A DNA stretch of 64,000 nucleotides, taken from Candidatus Bathyarchaeota archaeon (GTDB lineage: Archaea > Thermoproteota > Bathyarchaeia > Bathyarchaeales > Bathycorpusculaceae). The stretch is taken from assembly GCA_018396705.1 (NCBI GenBank), contig JAGTQZ010000004.1, forward strand, positions 1-64,000, in the 5' to 3' direction. Shown here in pieces: positions 1 to 7,689 of this stretch (position 1 is its first letter; every line of letters begins with the position of its first letter). The notes beneath the pieces are model-generated. The model was given only the letters and a program-made list of their open reading frames with translations. It was not told the origin of the DNA and searched no databases. The position numbers were made by a program, and so were the translations under genes.

Positions 1-1
1 A

Positions 2-679
2 GAGGGGATAGGCGAAATATTATCTGAAGGAGTTAAAATTGCAGCCCAAAAAATTGGCAAAGACTCGGAGAAATTAGCACTACATACTAAAGGTGTTGAA
101 ATAACCGGCTACGACCTTAGAACATTAAAGACGACTGCTCTAGGTTGCGCGGTTTCTTTCAGAGGAGACCACACCACACATGGCTGCCAAACTTTGGAAT
201 TGGCTGGAAAGCTTAGCCGCATCAAGTATGAGGCGGGAAGAGCTAAAATTGTTAAAGACATGGAGGATCAATACGCGTTGATGGACTCGCTGATACTATG
301 CAAGTTCTGCAGTGAAGCCTACTCGGGCTATGACGATTTTGCCAAGCTGTACTCGCTTGTAACGGGCTTAGAAATAACATCCGACGAAATGAGACTCACA
401 GCTGAAAGAATAGTTAACCTTACACGCCTGTTTAACATACGCGAAGGACTTGGAAGAAGAGATGACATGCTTCCATGGAAGGTTATGAACGTTCCCATAC
501 CAGGTAAAGGGCCATCTCACATCGCATCCATAAGCCAACAAGAACTCAACATGATGCTGGAAGACTACTACCTGGCTAGAGAATGGAGTGAGGAAGGAGT
601 GCCTAAGCTTGAAAAACTTAAAGAATTGGGCTTAGAGGAGTTCGCCAACATTGTTGACGCAAAATTTGTCAAGGCTTAG
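2..679 (+). CDS. Aldehyde:ferredoxin oxidoreductase, C-terminal part (5' end outside window)
   Basis: The reading frame is open from base 2 to the stop at 677-679, so about 226 C-terminal residues are visible and the start lies upstream. The text matches the C-terminal domains of the tungstopterin aldehyde:ferredoxin oxidoreductase (AOR) family: a helical stretch ending in GYDLRTLKTTALGCAVSFRG, and the SLILCKFC stretch that carries the last cysteine ligand of the [4Fe-4S] cluster. The family oxidises aldehydes to carboxylic acids with ferredoxin as electron acceptor in the cytoplasm. Which family branch this is (AOR, FOR, GOR or WOR) cannot be decided from the fragment. A strong Shine-Dalgarno sequence overlaps its stop codon and serves the next small ORF. 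It is another tungsten enzyme, in line with the Mo/W genes at the far end of the window. Confidence 0.9.
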   Translation, partial: EGIGEILSEGVKIAAQKIGKDSEKLALHTKGVEITGYDLRTLKTTALGCAVSFRGDHTTHGCQTLELAGKLSRIKYEAGRAKIVKDMEDQYALMDSLILCKFCSEAYSGYDDFAKLYSLVTGLEITSDEMRLTAERIVNLTRLFNIREGLGRRDDMLPWKVMNVPIPGKGPSHIASISQQELNMMLEDYYLAREWSEEGVPKLEKLKELGLEEFANIVDAKFVKA

Positions 680-692
680 GAGGTTATAACAG

Positions 693-794
693 TTGAGAGT
701 TAAAGCGGTTATGAAAAGTTATGCTCCGGTATTTGTTCTATTAATCGTTATGATAGGGCTGGCGTTTTGTTCCCTCACGCAGGGTTTGGCATGA
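693..794 (+). CDS. Tiny hydrophobic peptide (33 aa), TTG start
   Basis: A 33-codon ORF starts with TTG at 693, eight bases after a near-perfect Shine-Dalgarno GGAGGT (679-684) that overlaps the AOR stop. The product has one hydrophobic segment (VFVLLIVMIGLAFCSL) and is probably a single-pass membrane peptide. Its TGA stop (792-794) overlaps the ATG of the next small ORF in an ATGA junction, the arrangement typical of translational coupling. I do not recognise a family. It could also be the front half of a single gene broken by a frameshift. Confidence 0.4.
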   Translation: MRVKAVMKSYAPVFVLLIVMIGLAFCSLTQGLA

Positions 795-943
795 AAGATG
801 GGTTGCCATCCATAAACTTTCTTAATGGAGTTTTGCTTGTGATAGTTGGACTTGTAGCTGGCTTAATTGCGCGCGCGATTTTCATTCTCAACATAAAAAC
901 AAAATTCCTTCCCACAGCATTTATTTTTGAAGTGTTCCATTAG
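791..943 (+). CDS. Small membrane peptide (50 aa), coupled to the preceding ORF
   Basis: ATG at 791 overlaps the TGA of the preceding 33-aa ORF and opens 50 codons to TAG at 941-943. The product has a clear transmembrane segment (GVLLVIVGLVAGLIARAIFI) followed by a short basic tail. No family is recognised. The coupling with the previous ORF and the strong ribosome binding site in front of the pair argue for translation. Without homologues this stays a candidate. Confidence 0.35.
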   Translation: MKDGLPSINFLNGVLLVIVGLVAGLIARAIFILNIKTKFLPTAFIFEVFH

Positions 944-1136
944 TTGCAGCTAAGCGAAGATAGATTCCGAGATGGGTTTAGTTGGTTTTAAGGTTCTGAG
1001 GAGAGGCTACCACTTTTGACTTAAAAGTTGTAGTTTTTCGGGTGTTTTTGCTGGTTTAGGTTTGGAGAGAAGCCTAAATCTTGCTTGTTTGGAAGGTTGA
1101 AAATAAACTTAGATTTTTGGTTGTTTAAAAGAGGTG
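944..1136. other. Intergenic region with two small hairpins
   Basis: No gene is seen here. Two imperfect inverted repeats are visible: an ACTTTT/AAAAGT hairpin at about 1012-1028, followed by T-rich DNA, and GGTTTAGGTTT/AAGCCTAAATC at about 1055-1081 around a six-base loop. They lie between the + strand AOR/peptide genes and the 3' end of the - strand integrase, so they could help terminate either transcript. No copy of the tRNA-Leu 3' end (a possible attR) was found. Confidence 0.3.
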
Positions 1137-2093
1137 TTAAATCCCCAGTTTTGGTATACAGGCCAAATATGTTTTTCTTAGTTCTTCTTTGTCTATGTGG
1201 TGGTATATGTCTATGGCTTCCCTGCGCCGGTCGCCTCTAAGCTCCTTCACGTATTCGCGGGGCATACCGTTCCGTAAAAGCCAAGTTGTGAACCAGTGCC
1301 TAAAACAGTGGGGGCCGAAGTGGTCCTCCAGCCTCGGCGAGTCTGGGTTGTGGAAGCCAAGGCGCTTCGCATACTTTACTATGGCCGTGTATAGGCCGTT
1401 TCTATCCAGCCTCCCAAGACTTTGGTAACTTATGAAAAGCGCCTTTGTAGGCGGGTTAAGCTTCTCCCTAACCCTAAGCCATCTTCGTAGCGCGGCTGCG
1501 CATTCCTCATCAAAGAAAACCGTGCGGTTGCTTCTTTTAGGCGTGGGCTTAAGCGTAATGGAATACTCAGCCCAATTTATGTCCTCAACGTCAAGCCTCA
1601 AAAGTTCGCCGCGCCTTATCCCTGTTTTGGCCAGTAATATGGCTATGGCCTTGTCCCTTGGATCCAGAATGGAGTTTACCAGTCGGCTCATCTCCTCAAC
1701 GCTTAAAAGCCTCCTTTCAGGATCATCATAACCCGCTTTATAGCGTTTAAGATACCGTTTTCTGAAGGGCAGGACAATGTTGCTGGCAACATAGCCCTCA
1801 AATGTCAGATAGTCATAGAAGGCTGAAAGCGCCGAAAAATAGTTCTCAACAGTCTTATGCTTTGCTTTGCGTTCATAAACCACGTGTTGGAGAAAATCCC
1901 TGAGAACATTAACGTTCACATCGCTGATGTTCAAGCCATGTTTCTCGAGAAATTTTGCGAAGATTCTTAGGCTTGAAATGTATCTTCTTATGCTTTCTTT
2001 AGTCATGCCCCTGAGATGGCAGTCCTTGCTGAAATCCTCAATCAAAGCCGATGGTTTCTGCATGGTTTTCAGGCTTAGCCCGTCCACCGCCAA
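1137..2093 (-). CDS. Tyrosine recombinase / integrase (XerC/D-like)
   Basis: A 318-residue member of the phage integrase family. The N-terminal half is a SAM-like core-binding domain (about 15-105) and the C-terminal half the catalytic domain. Visible catalytic residues are Arg in TGIRRGELLRL, Lys in the KPTPKRSNRT hairpin, HxxR in HCFRHWFTTW, and the nucleophile Tyr in IDIYHHID. The position normally held by the second His or Trp (LGH) reads RGD, so one conserved catalytic residue is replaced by Asp. The start is TTG at 2093, overlapping the end of the upstream RHH gene by 19 bases, so the two are probably co-transcribed. An internal ATG at 2063 is an alternative. The neighbouring tRNA-Leu suggests an integrated element or its remnant, but an XerA-like host role cannot be excluded. 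Confidence 0.88.
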   Translation of the reverse strand: MAVDGLSLKTMQKPSALIEDFSKDCHLRGMTKESIRRYISSLRIFAKFLEKHGLNISDVNVNVLRDFLQHVVYERKAKHKTVENYFSALSAFYDYLTFEGYVASNIVLPFRKRYLKRYKAGYDDPERRLLSVEEMSRLVNSILDPRDKAIAILLAKTGIRRGELLRLDVEDINWAEYSITLKPTPKRSNRTVFFDEECAAALRRWLRVREKLNPPTKALFISYQSLGRLDRNGLYTAIVKYAKRLGFHNPDSPRLEDHFGPHCFRHWFTTWLLRNGMPREYVKELRGDRRREAIDIYHHIDKEELRKTYLACIPKLGI

Positions 2094-2614
2094 CCCCTAC
2101 CCTTATACTCAACCAGCCCATAGGCTTCAAGGGCTTGAAGCTGCCTATCAACAGCCCTAACCAAATCCACGTCAGACGGGCCAATGTTCAGACGGGCCAA
2201 GATTTCTTCCTGAGTGTAAGATTCGCCTTTCCTCAAGAGTTCTATAAGGTCTTTATCGAATCGCCTTACACCCTCAAAAGCCTCCTGCATAAATGGCTGA
2301 GCCCTGTAACGCTTAAGCTCATTATCCAAGTTCTCCGCTAACCTCTTCAAAAGCCTATTCTCCTCGCGTAGGCTCTTCAACTCCTCCTCGGCGCTGCGTA
2401 AACGCTTAACAAGCTCAGCACGGCTTAAGTAGCCTTCTTCGCCTTCCTCACGCCGGATAGAATCCTCAACCCGCTCAACAACAAACCTAGAAATCGACAC
2501 ACCCGCCTTTTCCGCCCGACGCCGCCAATCCTCAACCATCTCAACAGACGGCAGATAAACATAAACCGCACGATCCTTAATCGTACGCGTTTTACCCCTA
2601 TTAGGCCTCGTCAC
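2075..2614 (-). CDS. Ribbon-helix-helix / coiled-coil DNA-binding protein with C-terminal winged-helix-like part
   Basis: The N-terminus (AVYVYLPSVEMVEDWRRRA and onwards) looks like a ribbon-helix-helix fold. A highly charged coiled coil follows (about residues 60-115, leucine heptads). The C-terminus (LLRKGESYTQEEILARLNI to the end) looks like a winged-helix domain. I chose the GTG at 2614. A TATA-like sequence (+ strand 2641-2655) predicts transcription starting near 2622, so the upstream ATG at 2632 would not be on the mRNA. The gene overlaps the integrase and probably forms a two-gene unit with it, as expected for an element-encoded regulator or accessory factor. Function is inferred from architecture only. 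Confidence 0.7.
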   Translation of the reverse strand: MTRPNRGKTRTIKDRAVYVYLPSVEMVEDWRRRAEKAGVSISRFVVERVEDSIRREEGEEGYLSRAELVKRLRSAEEELKSLREENRLLKRLAENLDNELKRYRAQPFMQEAFEGVRRFDKDLIELLRKGESYTQEEILARLNIGPSDVDLVRAVDRQLQALEAYGLVEYKGRGWRWTG

Positions 2615-2668
2615 AACCACCAACAAAAACAACAGCGCACAAGTATTTATAATTTACCAGCAAATTAG

Positions 2669-2788
2669 TGCGGGGGGTGGGATTCGAACCCACGAAGGCC
2701 TACGCCAGAGGATCTTAAGTCCTCCCCCTTGTCTTAGGCTGGTCTGCGCCCCAAATAGCCTATTTAGACCTGGCTCGGGTACCCCCGC
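2669..2788 (-). tRNA. tRNA-Leu (anticodon UAA) with about 36-nt insertion in the D-loop
   Basis: Read on the minus strand, acceptor GCGGGGG/CCCCCGC with discriminator A, anticodon stem GAGGA/TCCTC around loop CTTAAGA (anticodon TAA), a class II variable arm and T-arm GTGGG/CCCAC all fit tRNA-Leu. The gene is 120 nt, and the excess lies in the D-loop between CCAGGTC and AAGGGG (about 2731-2766). The extra segment can fold as a hairpin: GTCT/AGAC, a three-base AAA bulge, then TAGGCT/AGCCTA. This suggests an intron at a non-canonical position, and removing it gives a normal 84-nt class II tRNA. Exact splice sites cannot be set by eye. Confidence 0.9.
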
Positions 2789-2875
2789 CCGGCAAATACT
2801 TTCAAAGAGTTTCCAAGGTTTAAGTTTTCCGTGTCAAGATACATTTAAGTTGAGATGCTGTTCTTCTATTGGATG

Positions 2876-2950
2876 GGGCGGGTAGCCTAGCAAGGATAGG
2901 GCGCAAGCCTCCTAAGCTTGTGGTCGTGGGTTCAAATCCCACCCCGCCCG
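2876..2950 (+). tRNA. tRNA-Arg (anticodon CCU)
   Basis: Acceptor GGGCGGG/CCCGCCC with discriminator G at 2950, anticodon stem CAAGC/GCTTG around loop CTCCTAA (anticodon CCT), and T-arm GTGGG TTCAAAT CCCAC. The length is 75 nt without an intron. CCA is not encoded. A TATA-like ACATTTAAG lies about 25 bases upstream. Confidence 0.95.
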
Positions 2951-3060
2951 TTAATAACGCTTATTAGAAATGAGATGTTAGGGTTTGTCTAGAGCATGGT
3001 TAATCAATGGTTGTTGAGTGAAAAAGCTGGTAAAATGGATCTTGATTTGAAGTGGTGTTT

Positions 3061-3840
3061 ATGAAAGTGGCTGTTTCTGGTAAGGGTGGCGTTGGTAAAA
3101 CGCTCGTCGCTGCCGGGTTAGCTGTTTCCTTTGTTAAGAGGGGGTTTAAGACTATAGCTATTGATGCTGATCCCTCGCCTAACCTTGCTTTGTCGTTGGG
3201 TTTATCGTCGGATGAAGCTCGTCGCATTGTGCCTATATCTGAGAATAAAGAGCTTGTGGAGGCGAAGACCGGTACTGGTTATGCAGGTGTTTACCGCCTA
3301 ACCTTTACCGTAGACGATATTGTCCGCGATTATGCTGTTGAGACTCCTTTAGGTGTGAATTTGATAGTGATGGGAACTGTACGTTCCGTGGGTGCTGGTT
3401 GCACTTGTCCGGCTAATGCTGTTGTGCGTTCGCTTTTGAGGCATTTGGTTGTTGAACGTGGCGAGGCGGTTGTTTTGGACATGGAAGCTGGTGTCGAGCA
3501 TATGGGACGTGGCACGGCCCGACATGTGGATGTTATGCTTGTTGTTGTTAACGCGAACATGAAATCTCTTGAAACCGCAGAACGTATCCATGAATTAGGA
3601 ATAAAAGCTGGAATGAAACGCATTCTATTGGTTGGAAACAAGATCGAAAATGAGGCTCAGAAAGAGGCTATCGAAAAATTTGCAGTGGAAAACGGTTTAA
3701 TAGTCTTGGATTATCTGCCTTTTGATCCCAAAGTTGTTGAGGCTGAAATGCGGGGGGAAACCCCCTTAAAATATAACGATGCTATAGTAGTGAGAGCTCT
3801 TGAGAGACTATGTGACAAACTTTTGCAAGATAACATATAA
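3061..3840 (+). CDS. cooC: CooC-type nickel-insertion ATPase (first copy)
   Basis: A 259-residue MinD/ParA-like P-loop ATPase. The deviant Walker A SGKGGVGKT is near residue 10, the Walker B region VVLDMEAGVEHMGRG near residue 140, and the Cys-x-Cys pair GCTCPANAVV expected for metal binding at the CooC dimer interface lies just before it. CooC proteins use ATP to load nickel into the C-cluster of carbon monoxide dehydrogenase. ATG 3061 is preferred over the in-frame GTG at 3052 because the GGTG upstream can then act as ribosome binding site. It precedes a second CooC gene and the cdh genes, which fits that role. Confidence 0.87.
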   Translation: MKVAVSGKGGVGKTLVAAGLAVSFVKRGFKTIAIDADPSPNLALSLGLSSDEARRIVPISENKELVEAKTGTGYAGVYRLTFTVDDIVRDYAVETPLGVNLIVMGTVRSVGAGCTCPANAVVRSLLRHLVVERGEAVVLDMEAGVEHMGRGTARHVDVMLVVVNANMKSLETAERIHELGIKAGMKRILLVGNKIENEAQKEAIEKFAVENGLIVLDYLPFDPKVVEAEMRGETPLKYNDAIVVRALERLCDKLLQDNI

Positions 3841-3908
3841 TAAGATTGAAGCATATTTAAGTAGATGGCCTCCAATACTAGAAAAAATGCCAAGGAGCTG
3901 ATAATAAC

Positions 3909-4679
3909 GTGAAAATATTAGTCACGATGGGACGGGGTGGAACGGGCAAAACAAGTTTTGTAGCTCTAGTGACAAAATACTTTATTGAGCTTGGGGAGAG
4001 TCCGCTACTTTTAGTGGACGCCGACCCTGACCAAAACTTGGGAGAAATGGTAGGCGTAGATCTTCACGCGGCCGGCAAAAAATCCATTTCAGAGCTTCTT
4101 GTGGAAACATTTCTTGAAGAAGGCGGAACTACTGTCGGTGTTCCGCCAACCGAGCGGATTGAAAGCCGCATTTGGGCTCAGGGAATGTATGAAAGTGAAC
4201 ATTTCGATTTCATAGCTCTTGGAACAAAATGGGTTGAGGGTTGCTATTGCCTCCCAAACGCAGCTTTAAAAGGAGCTTTAGAGTCGCTTACAAAGAACTA
4301 CAAATACGTCCTAATAGATTCTCCAGCCGGATTGGAACACCTTAACAGGAGAATAACCTCCAAGGTGGATGATATTTTTGACGTTATTGATCCTTCTAAG
4401 AAATCTTTTGACCATGTTGAACGGGCCTTTCGAGTGGCAAGAGAAGTGAAAATAGCGTTTAGAAACTTTTATGTTGTCGGTGGTTTTCGCTTTCCTGAAA
4501 GCTTAGAAGAAAAAGCCAAGAAAACTCTACAGTTCAGGTTTCTAGGAAGGGTTGCCTACGACGAAAATGTGGAGGAGTATGTACTTGCCGGAAGATCACT
4601 GCTGGAAATCTCGCCAGACACGCCTGCATATGTTTCGGTTAAAAAGATAATGGAAAATGCTGGTTACTGCAAAACATAG
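3909..4679 (+). CDS. CooC/AcsF-like nickel-insertion ATPase (second, divergent copy)
   Basis: A 256-residue paralogue of the preceding gene with a modified P-loop MGRGGTGKTS, a VDADPDQN switch region, a Cys-x-Cys motif GCYCLPNAAL and LIDSPAGLEHLNRR. The start is GTG at 3909. It is much diverged from its neighbour, so the two probably have separate clients. Known relatives mature either the CODH C-cluster (CooC) or the acetyl-CoA synthase A-cluster (AcsF/CooC2). One of each before cdhA-E would make sense, but this split is inference. Confidence 0.8.
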   Translation: MKILVTMGRGGTGKTSFVALVTKYFIELGESPLLLVDADPDQNLGEMVGVDLHAAGKKSISELLVETFLEEGGTTVGVPPTERIESRIWAQGMYESEHFDFIALGTKWVEGCYCLPNAALKGALESLTKNYKYVLIDSPAGLEHLNRRITSKVDDIFDVIDPSKKSFDHVERAFRVAREVKIAFRNFYVVGGFRFPESLEEKAKKTLQFRFLGRVAYDENVEEYVLAGRSLLEISPDTPAYVSVKKIMENAGYCKT

Positions 4680-4719
4680 ACTAGCCATTATACCATAAGT
4701 TTAGCGTATGTTTTTCTTA

Positions 4720-4735
4720 GAAAAGCTTAAAGCAT
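4720..4735 (+). promoter_or_regulatory. Possible BRE/TATA promoter before cdhA
   Basis: GAAAAGCTTAAAG, just upstream of cdhA, resembles an archaeal BRE plus TATA box. It would place a transcript start near 4757, about 20 bases before the chosen cdhA start. This would allow cdhA-E to be transcribed independently of the two CooC genes. Pattern match only. Confidence 0.3.
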
Positions 4736-4777
4736 AGAGCGTTAACATTAAACCTTCTATTCAAGGTCGTGCTTGCT

Positions 4778-7126
4778 TTGAGCAAAAAAGGATTACATGT
4801 CAAAATTGGCGAAATGAGGTCAGATTTGGGGCTTATTAAAAACCTTGAATTATCCATTGGCAAAATAGTTGAAGAAACATGGACGGAGCCCGTAGGGCCT
4901 ACACCTTTTCCGTCGCTTACAACTCTTCGTGAATGGGACATGAAGCTTCTACAGCGTTATAAGCCGTTTTATTTGCCTTTCTGTGATGTATGTTGCCTGT
5001 GCACTTTCGGCAAATGTGACTTAACAGGCGGAAAGCGTGGAGCATGCGGCATAGACATGGCTGCTCAACAGTCTCGAATAGTGCTTTTGGCATGTTGCAT
5101 TGGAGCGGCAACACACACTGGCCACGCCCGCCACTTAGTGGAGCATCTTATCGAAAAATATGGTAGAAGAATGCCGTTGGACGTTGGTGGATTAAATATT
5201 CAGGTAGAAGCTCCAATCACAAGGCTAGTCTGCGGGGTCAAACCCGAGACCCTCGGCGACCTGGAGGAGATACTTGATTATGTAGAGCAACAAATTACCC
5301 ACTGTCTGTCCGTTTGTCACACTGGACAAGAAGGCGGCAACCTAGACTTTGAATCGAAAGTGTTCCATGTAGGCATGTTGGACCACGTGGGCATGGAAGT
5401 GGCGGACATAGCCCAAATAGCGGCTTACGGTTTTCCGAAGGGAGATCCAGACGCACCCCTTGTAGATTTAGGTTACGGTACGGTTAACATTGAAAAACCA
5501 GTCATCCTATGTATAGGACATAATGTTGTTCCGTCTGTCGGTATAATTGACTACATGAAGGAGAACGGGCTGGATGGTGAAATAGAGGTTTGCGGCTTGT
5601 GCTGTACCGCCCATGATATGACCCGCTATTATAACCGGGGTAAGATTATTGGGCCGATTTCTTGGCAGTTGCGCTTCATAAGAAGTGGTGTTCCAGACGT
5701 TGTTGTTTTAGACGAACAGTGTATTCGGACAGATGCCTTTTACGAGGCCCAGCGAATAAAAGCTCCGGTTATTGTGACTTCTGAAAAGAATTGCATGGGC
5801 CTGCCAAACCGCACCAACGATTCAGCCGACGCCATAGTTGAAGATCTCGTAAGCGGCAAGACTCCGGGCGTTTTAATTCTTGACCCTGAGAAGGTGGGTG
5901 AAGTTGCAGTTAAGGTTGCCTTAAAAGTCACACCATTAAGGAAGAAGTTTAAAGCCATCCCAGAAGTGGACGAGATTCTTCAAATAGTGAAAGAGTGCCG
6001 TCAATGTGGCGACTGCCGTAGGGCTTGCCCCCAAGACTTGCACATTCCAGAAGCCATGAAAGCCGCCATGGAAGGCTCTTTGGCGAAGCTTGCAGATTTA
6101 TACGACTTGTGTGTTGGATGTGGCCGTTGCGAAGAAGCATGCCCAGCAGGTTTGCAGGTTCACAGTTTCATCATCAAGGCTGGCGAGAAAAAACTTAAAG
6201 AGGAAACTTACAAAGTGCGGGCTGGGCGAGGACCAATTCAAGATGTGGAAATCCGCAACGTTGGAAGCCCAATAGTGCTTGGCGAGATTCCAGGTGTAGT
6301 GGCCTTTGTCGGATGCTCCAACTATCCAAAAGGCGGGTTGGACGTTGCGGAGATGTGCCGCGAATTCGCCAACAGACGTTATATTGTTGTTACATCCGGT
6401 TGCTCAGCCATGACTGCTGGCATGTACAAAAATGAGGAGGGCAAAACACCCTATGAGGAGTTTACAGGTGAGTTCACTGCTGGGTGCCTAGTAAACGTTG
6501 GCTCGTGCGTGGCTAATGCTCACATAGCCGGAGCAGCCATAAAAATTGCCAATATATTTGCTAAAAGAAATCTCCGCGCCAATTATGAGGAAATTGCCGA
6601 CTATATCCTTAACCGTGTAGGCGCCGTGGGTGTCGCGTGGGGCGCCTATTCTCAAAAGGCTGCTTCAATAGCTGCCGGCTTCTGGCGTTTAGGCGTTCCG
6701 GTTATTGTTGGGCCTCATGGTATTAAGTATAGGCGGATGCTTTTGGGAAGGGCTGACCGTGAAGAAGACTGGTACGTTTACGACGCTAGGACAGGAGAGA
6801 AGGTGCACGTTGGGCCGGCACCCGAACACTTATTCTACGCTGCCGAAACCAAAGAGGAAGCCATGGTCATGATTGCCAAGCTTTGCATGCGCCCAAATGA
6901 CACAACAAAGGGCAGAGCCATAAAACTGACCCACTATATTGATTTGCATAAACGCTTATACGGAACCATGCCGGAAGATATCCATCGTTTCGTGCGCACA
7001 ATTGCCGACATTCCGGTTACAATGAAAGATGAAATAATAAAGATCCTTGAAGAAAAAGGCTGGAAAGAGACGGTGATTCCAGATCCAACGCTGTTGTCTA
7101 GACTCATAAGGAAGAAGAAGGAATAG
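4778..7126 (+). CDS. cdhA: CO dehydrogenase/acetyl-CoA synthase complex, alpha subunit (Ni-CODH)
   Basis: A 782-residue archaeal CODH subunit that interconverts CO2 and CO at a Ni-Fe-S C-cluster. Seen in order: the cysteine-rich B/D-cluster segment CDVCCLCTFGKC (about residues 70-95); C-cluster ligand regions CHTGQEGGN, GLCCTAHDM, KNCMGLPNR, SGCSAMTAGM and GSCVANAHI; and an inserted ferredoxin pair, CRQCGDCRRACP (near 410) and CVGCGRCEEACP (near 448), typical of the archaeal alpha subunit. The start is TTG 4778, ten bases after AAGGT. GTG 4769 would sit directly against that site. It is the first of five tightly spaced cdh genes, and its product forms the CODH core with the epsilon subunit. 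Confidence 0.97.
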   Translation: MSKKGLHVKIGEMRSDLGLIKNLELSIGKIVEETWTEPVGPTPFPSLTTLREWDMKLLQRYKPFYLPFCDVCCLCTFGKCDLTGGKRGACGIDMAAQQSRIVLLACCIGAATHTGHARHLVEHLIEKYGRRMPLDVGGLNIQVEAPITRLVCGVKPETLGDLEEILDYVEQQITHCLSVCHTGQEGGNLDFESKVFHVGMLDHVGMEVADIAQIAAYGFPKGDPDAPLVDLGYGTVNIEKPVILCIGHNVVPSVGIIDYMKENGLDGEIEVCGLCCTAHDMTRYYNRGKIIGPISWQLRFIRSGVPDVVVLDEQCIRTDAFYEAQRIKAPVIVTSEKNCMGLPNRTNDSADAIVEDLVSGKTPGVLILDPEKVGEVAVKVALKVTPLRKKFKAIPEVDEILQIVKECRQCGDCRRACPQDLHIPEAMKAAMEGSLAKLADLYDLCVGCGRCEEACPAGLQVHSFIIKAGEKKLKEETYKVRAGRGPIQDVEIRNVGSPIVLGEIPGVVAFVGCSNYPKGGLDVAEMCREFANRRYIVVTSGCSAMTAGMYKNEEGKTPYEEFTGEFTAGCLVNVGSCVANAHIAGAAIKIANIFAKRNLRANYEEIADYILNRVGAVGVAWGAYSQKAASIAAGFWRLGVPVIVGPHGIKYRRMLLGRADREEDWYVYDARTGEKVHVGPAPEHLFYAAETKEEAMVMIAKLCMRPNDTTKGRAIKLTHYIDLHKRLYGTMPEDIHRFVRTIADIPVTMKDEIIKILEEKGWKETVIPDPTLLSRLIRKKKE

Positions 7127-7135
7127 GAGGAATAG

Positions 7136-7672
7136 ATGGTAATGTCTGCTGAACCTTGGCAGACGGCAGAAATCCCTGGACCTAAAAAGGCTTTGGTTAT
7201 AACGAAGCCTGAGGTCGTTGCTGCCATGATTAAACGGGCGCAGCACCCGGTGCTTGTGGTTGGCCATAAAGCGTCTGAAACAGACTTTGAGGGTGGAAAA
7301 CTCGTAGATTTCATTATAGAGTTTTCAAAGAAAACAGGCATTCCAGTTGTAGCCACCGCTCATATGATTGGCGAGTTCGCCAAGCGAGGTTTTAAACCAG
7401 CGGCTTTCATGCCTGCAGTCGACATTGGAAATAGGCTTGTTGACCCATCGTGGACTGGTGTGGATGGCAAGGGGCCGCATGACCTAGCCTTGTTTGTGGG
7501 GCTTTATTATTACATGGAGTGGACAATTCTGTCGGGGCTGAAACATTTTGCCAAACATTTGAAGACAGTTTCGCTGGATAATGTTTATCATCCTCATGCA
7601 AGTTGGTCCTTCCCCAACCTTTCCCACGAAGAGTGGGTGAAAAACCTTAAAGTTATAATGGAAAAAGTTTGA
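7136..7672 (+). CDS. cdhB: CO dehydrogenase/acetyl-CoA synthase complex, epsilon subunit
   Basis: A 178-residue protein of the CdhB family, which binds the CdhA subunit in the archaeal alpha2-epsilon2 CODH and has no known catalytic centre of its own. Visible family features are the Rossmann-like beta-alpha pattern (HPVLVVGHKAS, GIPVVATAHMIGEF, HDLALFVGLYYYMEW) and the usual length of about 170 residues. AGGAGG at 7125-7130 overlaps the cdhA stop and precedes the ATG at 7136, nine bases downstream of cdhA. The 3' end abuts cdhC, which fits strict co-translation of the complex. Confidence 0.95.
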   Translation: MVMSAEPWQTAEIPGPKKALVITKPEVVAAMIKRAQHPVLVVGHKASETDFEGGKLVDFIIEFSKKTGIPVVATAHMIGEFAKRGFKPAAFMPAVDIGNRLVDPSWTGVDGKGPHDLALFVGLYYYMEWTILSGLKHFAKHLKTVSLDNVYHPHASWSFPNLSHEEWVKNLKVIMEKV

Positions 7673-7689
7673 AAGGAGGCGAACAGAAA

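Noticed and set aside
944-1136. attR-like copy of the tRNA-Leu 3' end
   Set aside because: No matching sequence was found here or elsewhere upstream, so element boundaries cannot be stated.
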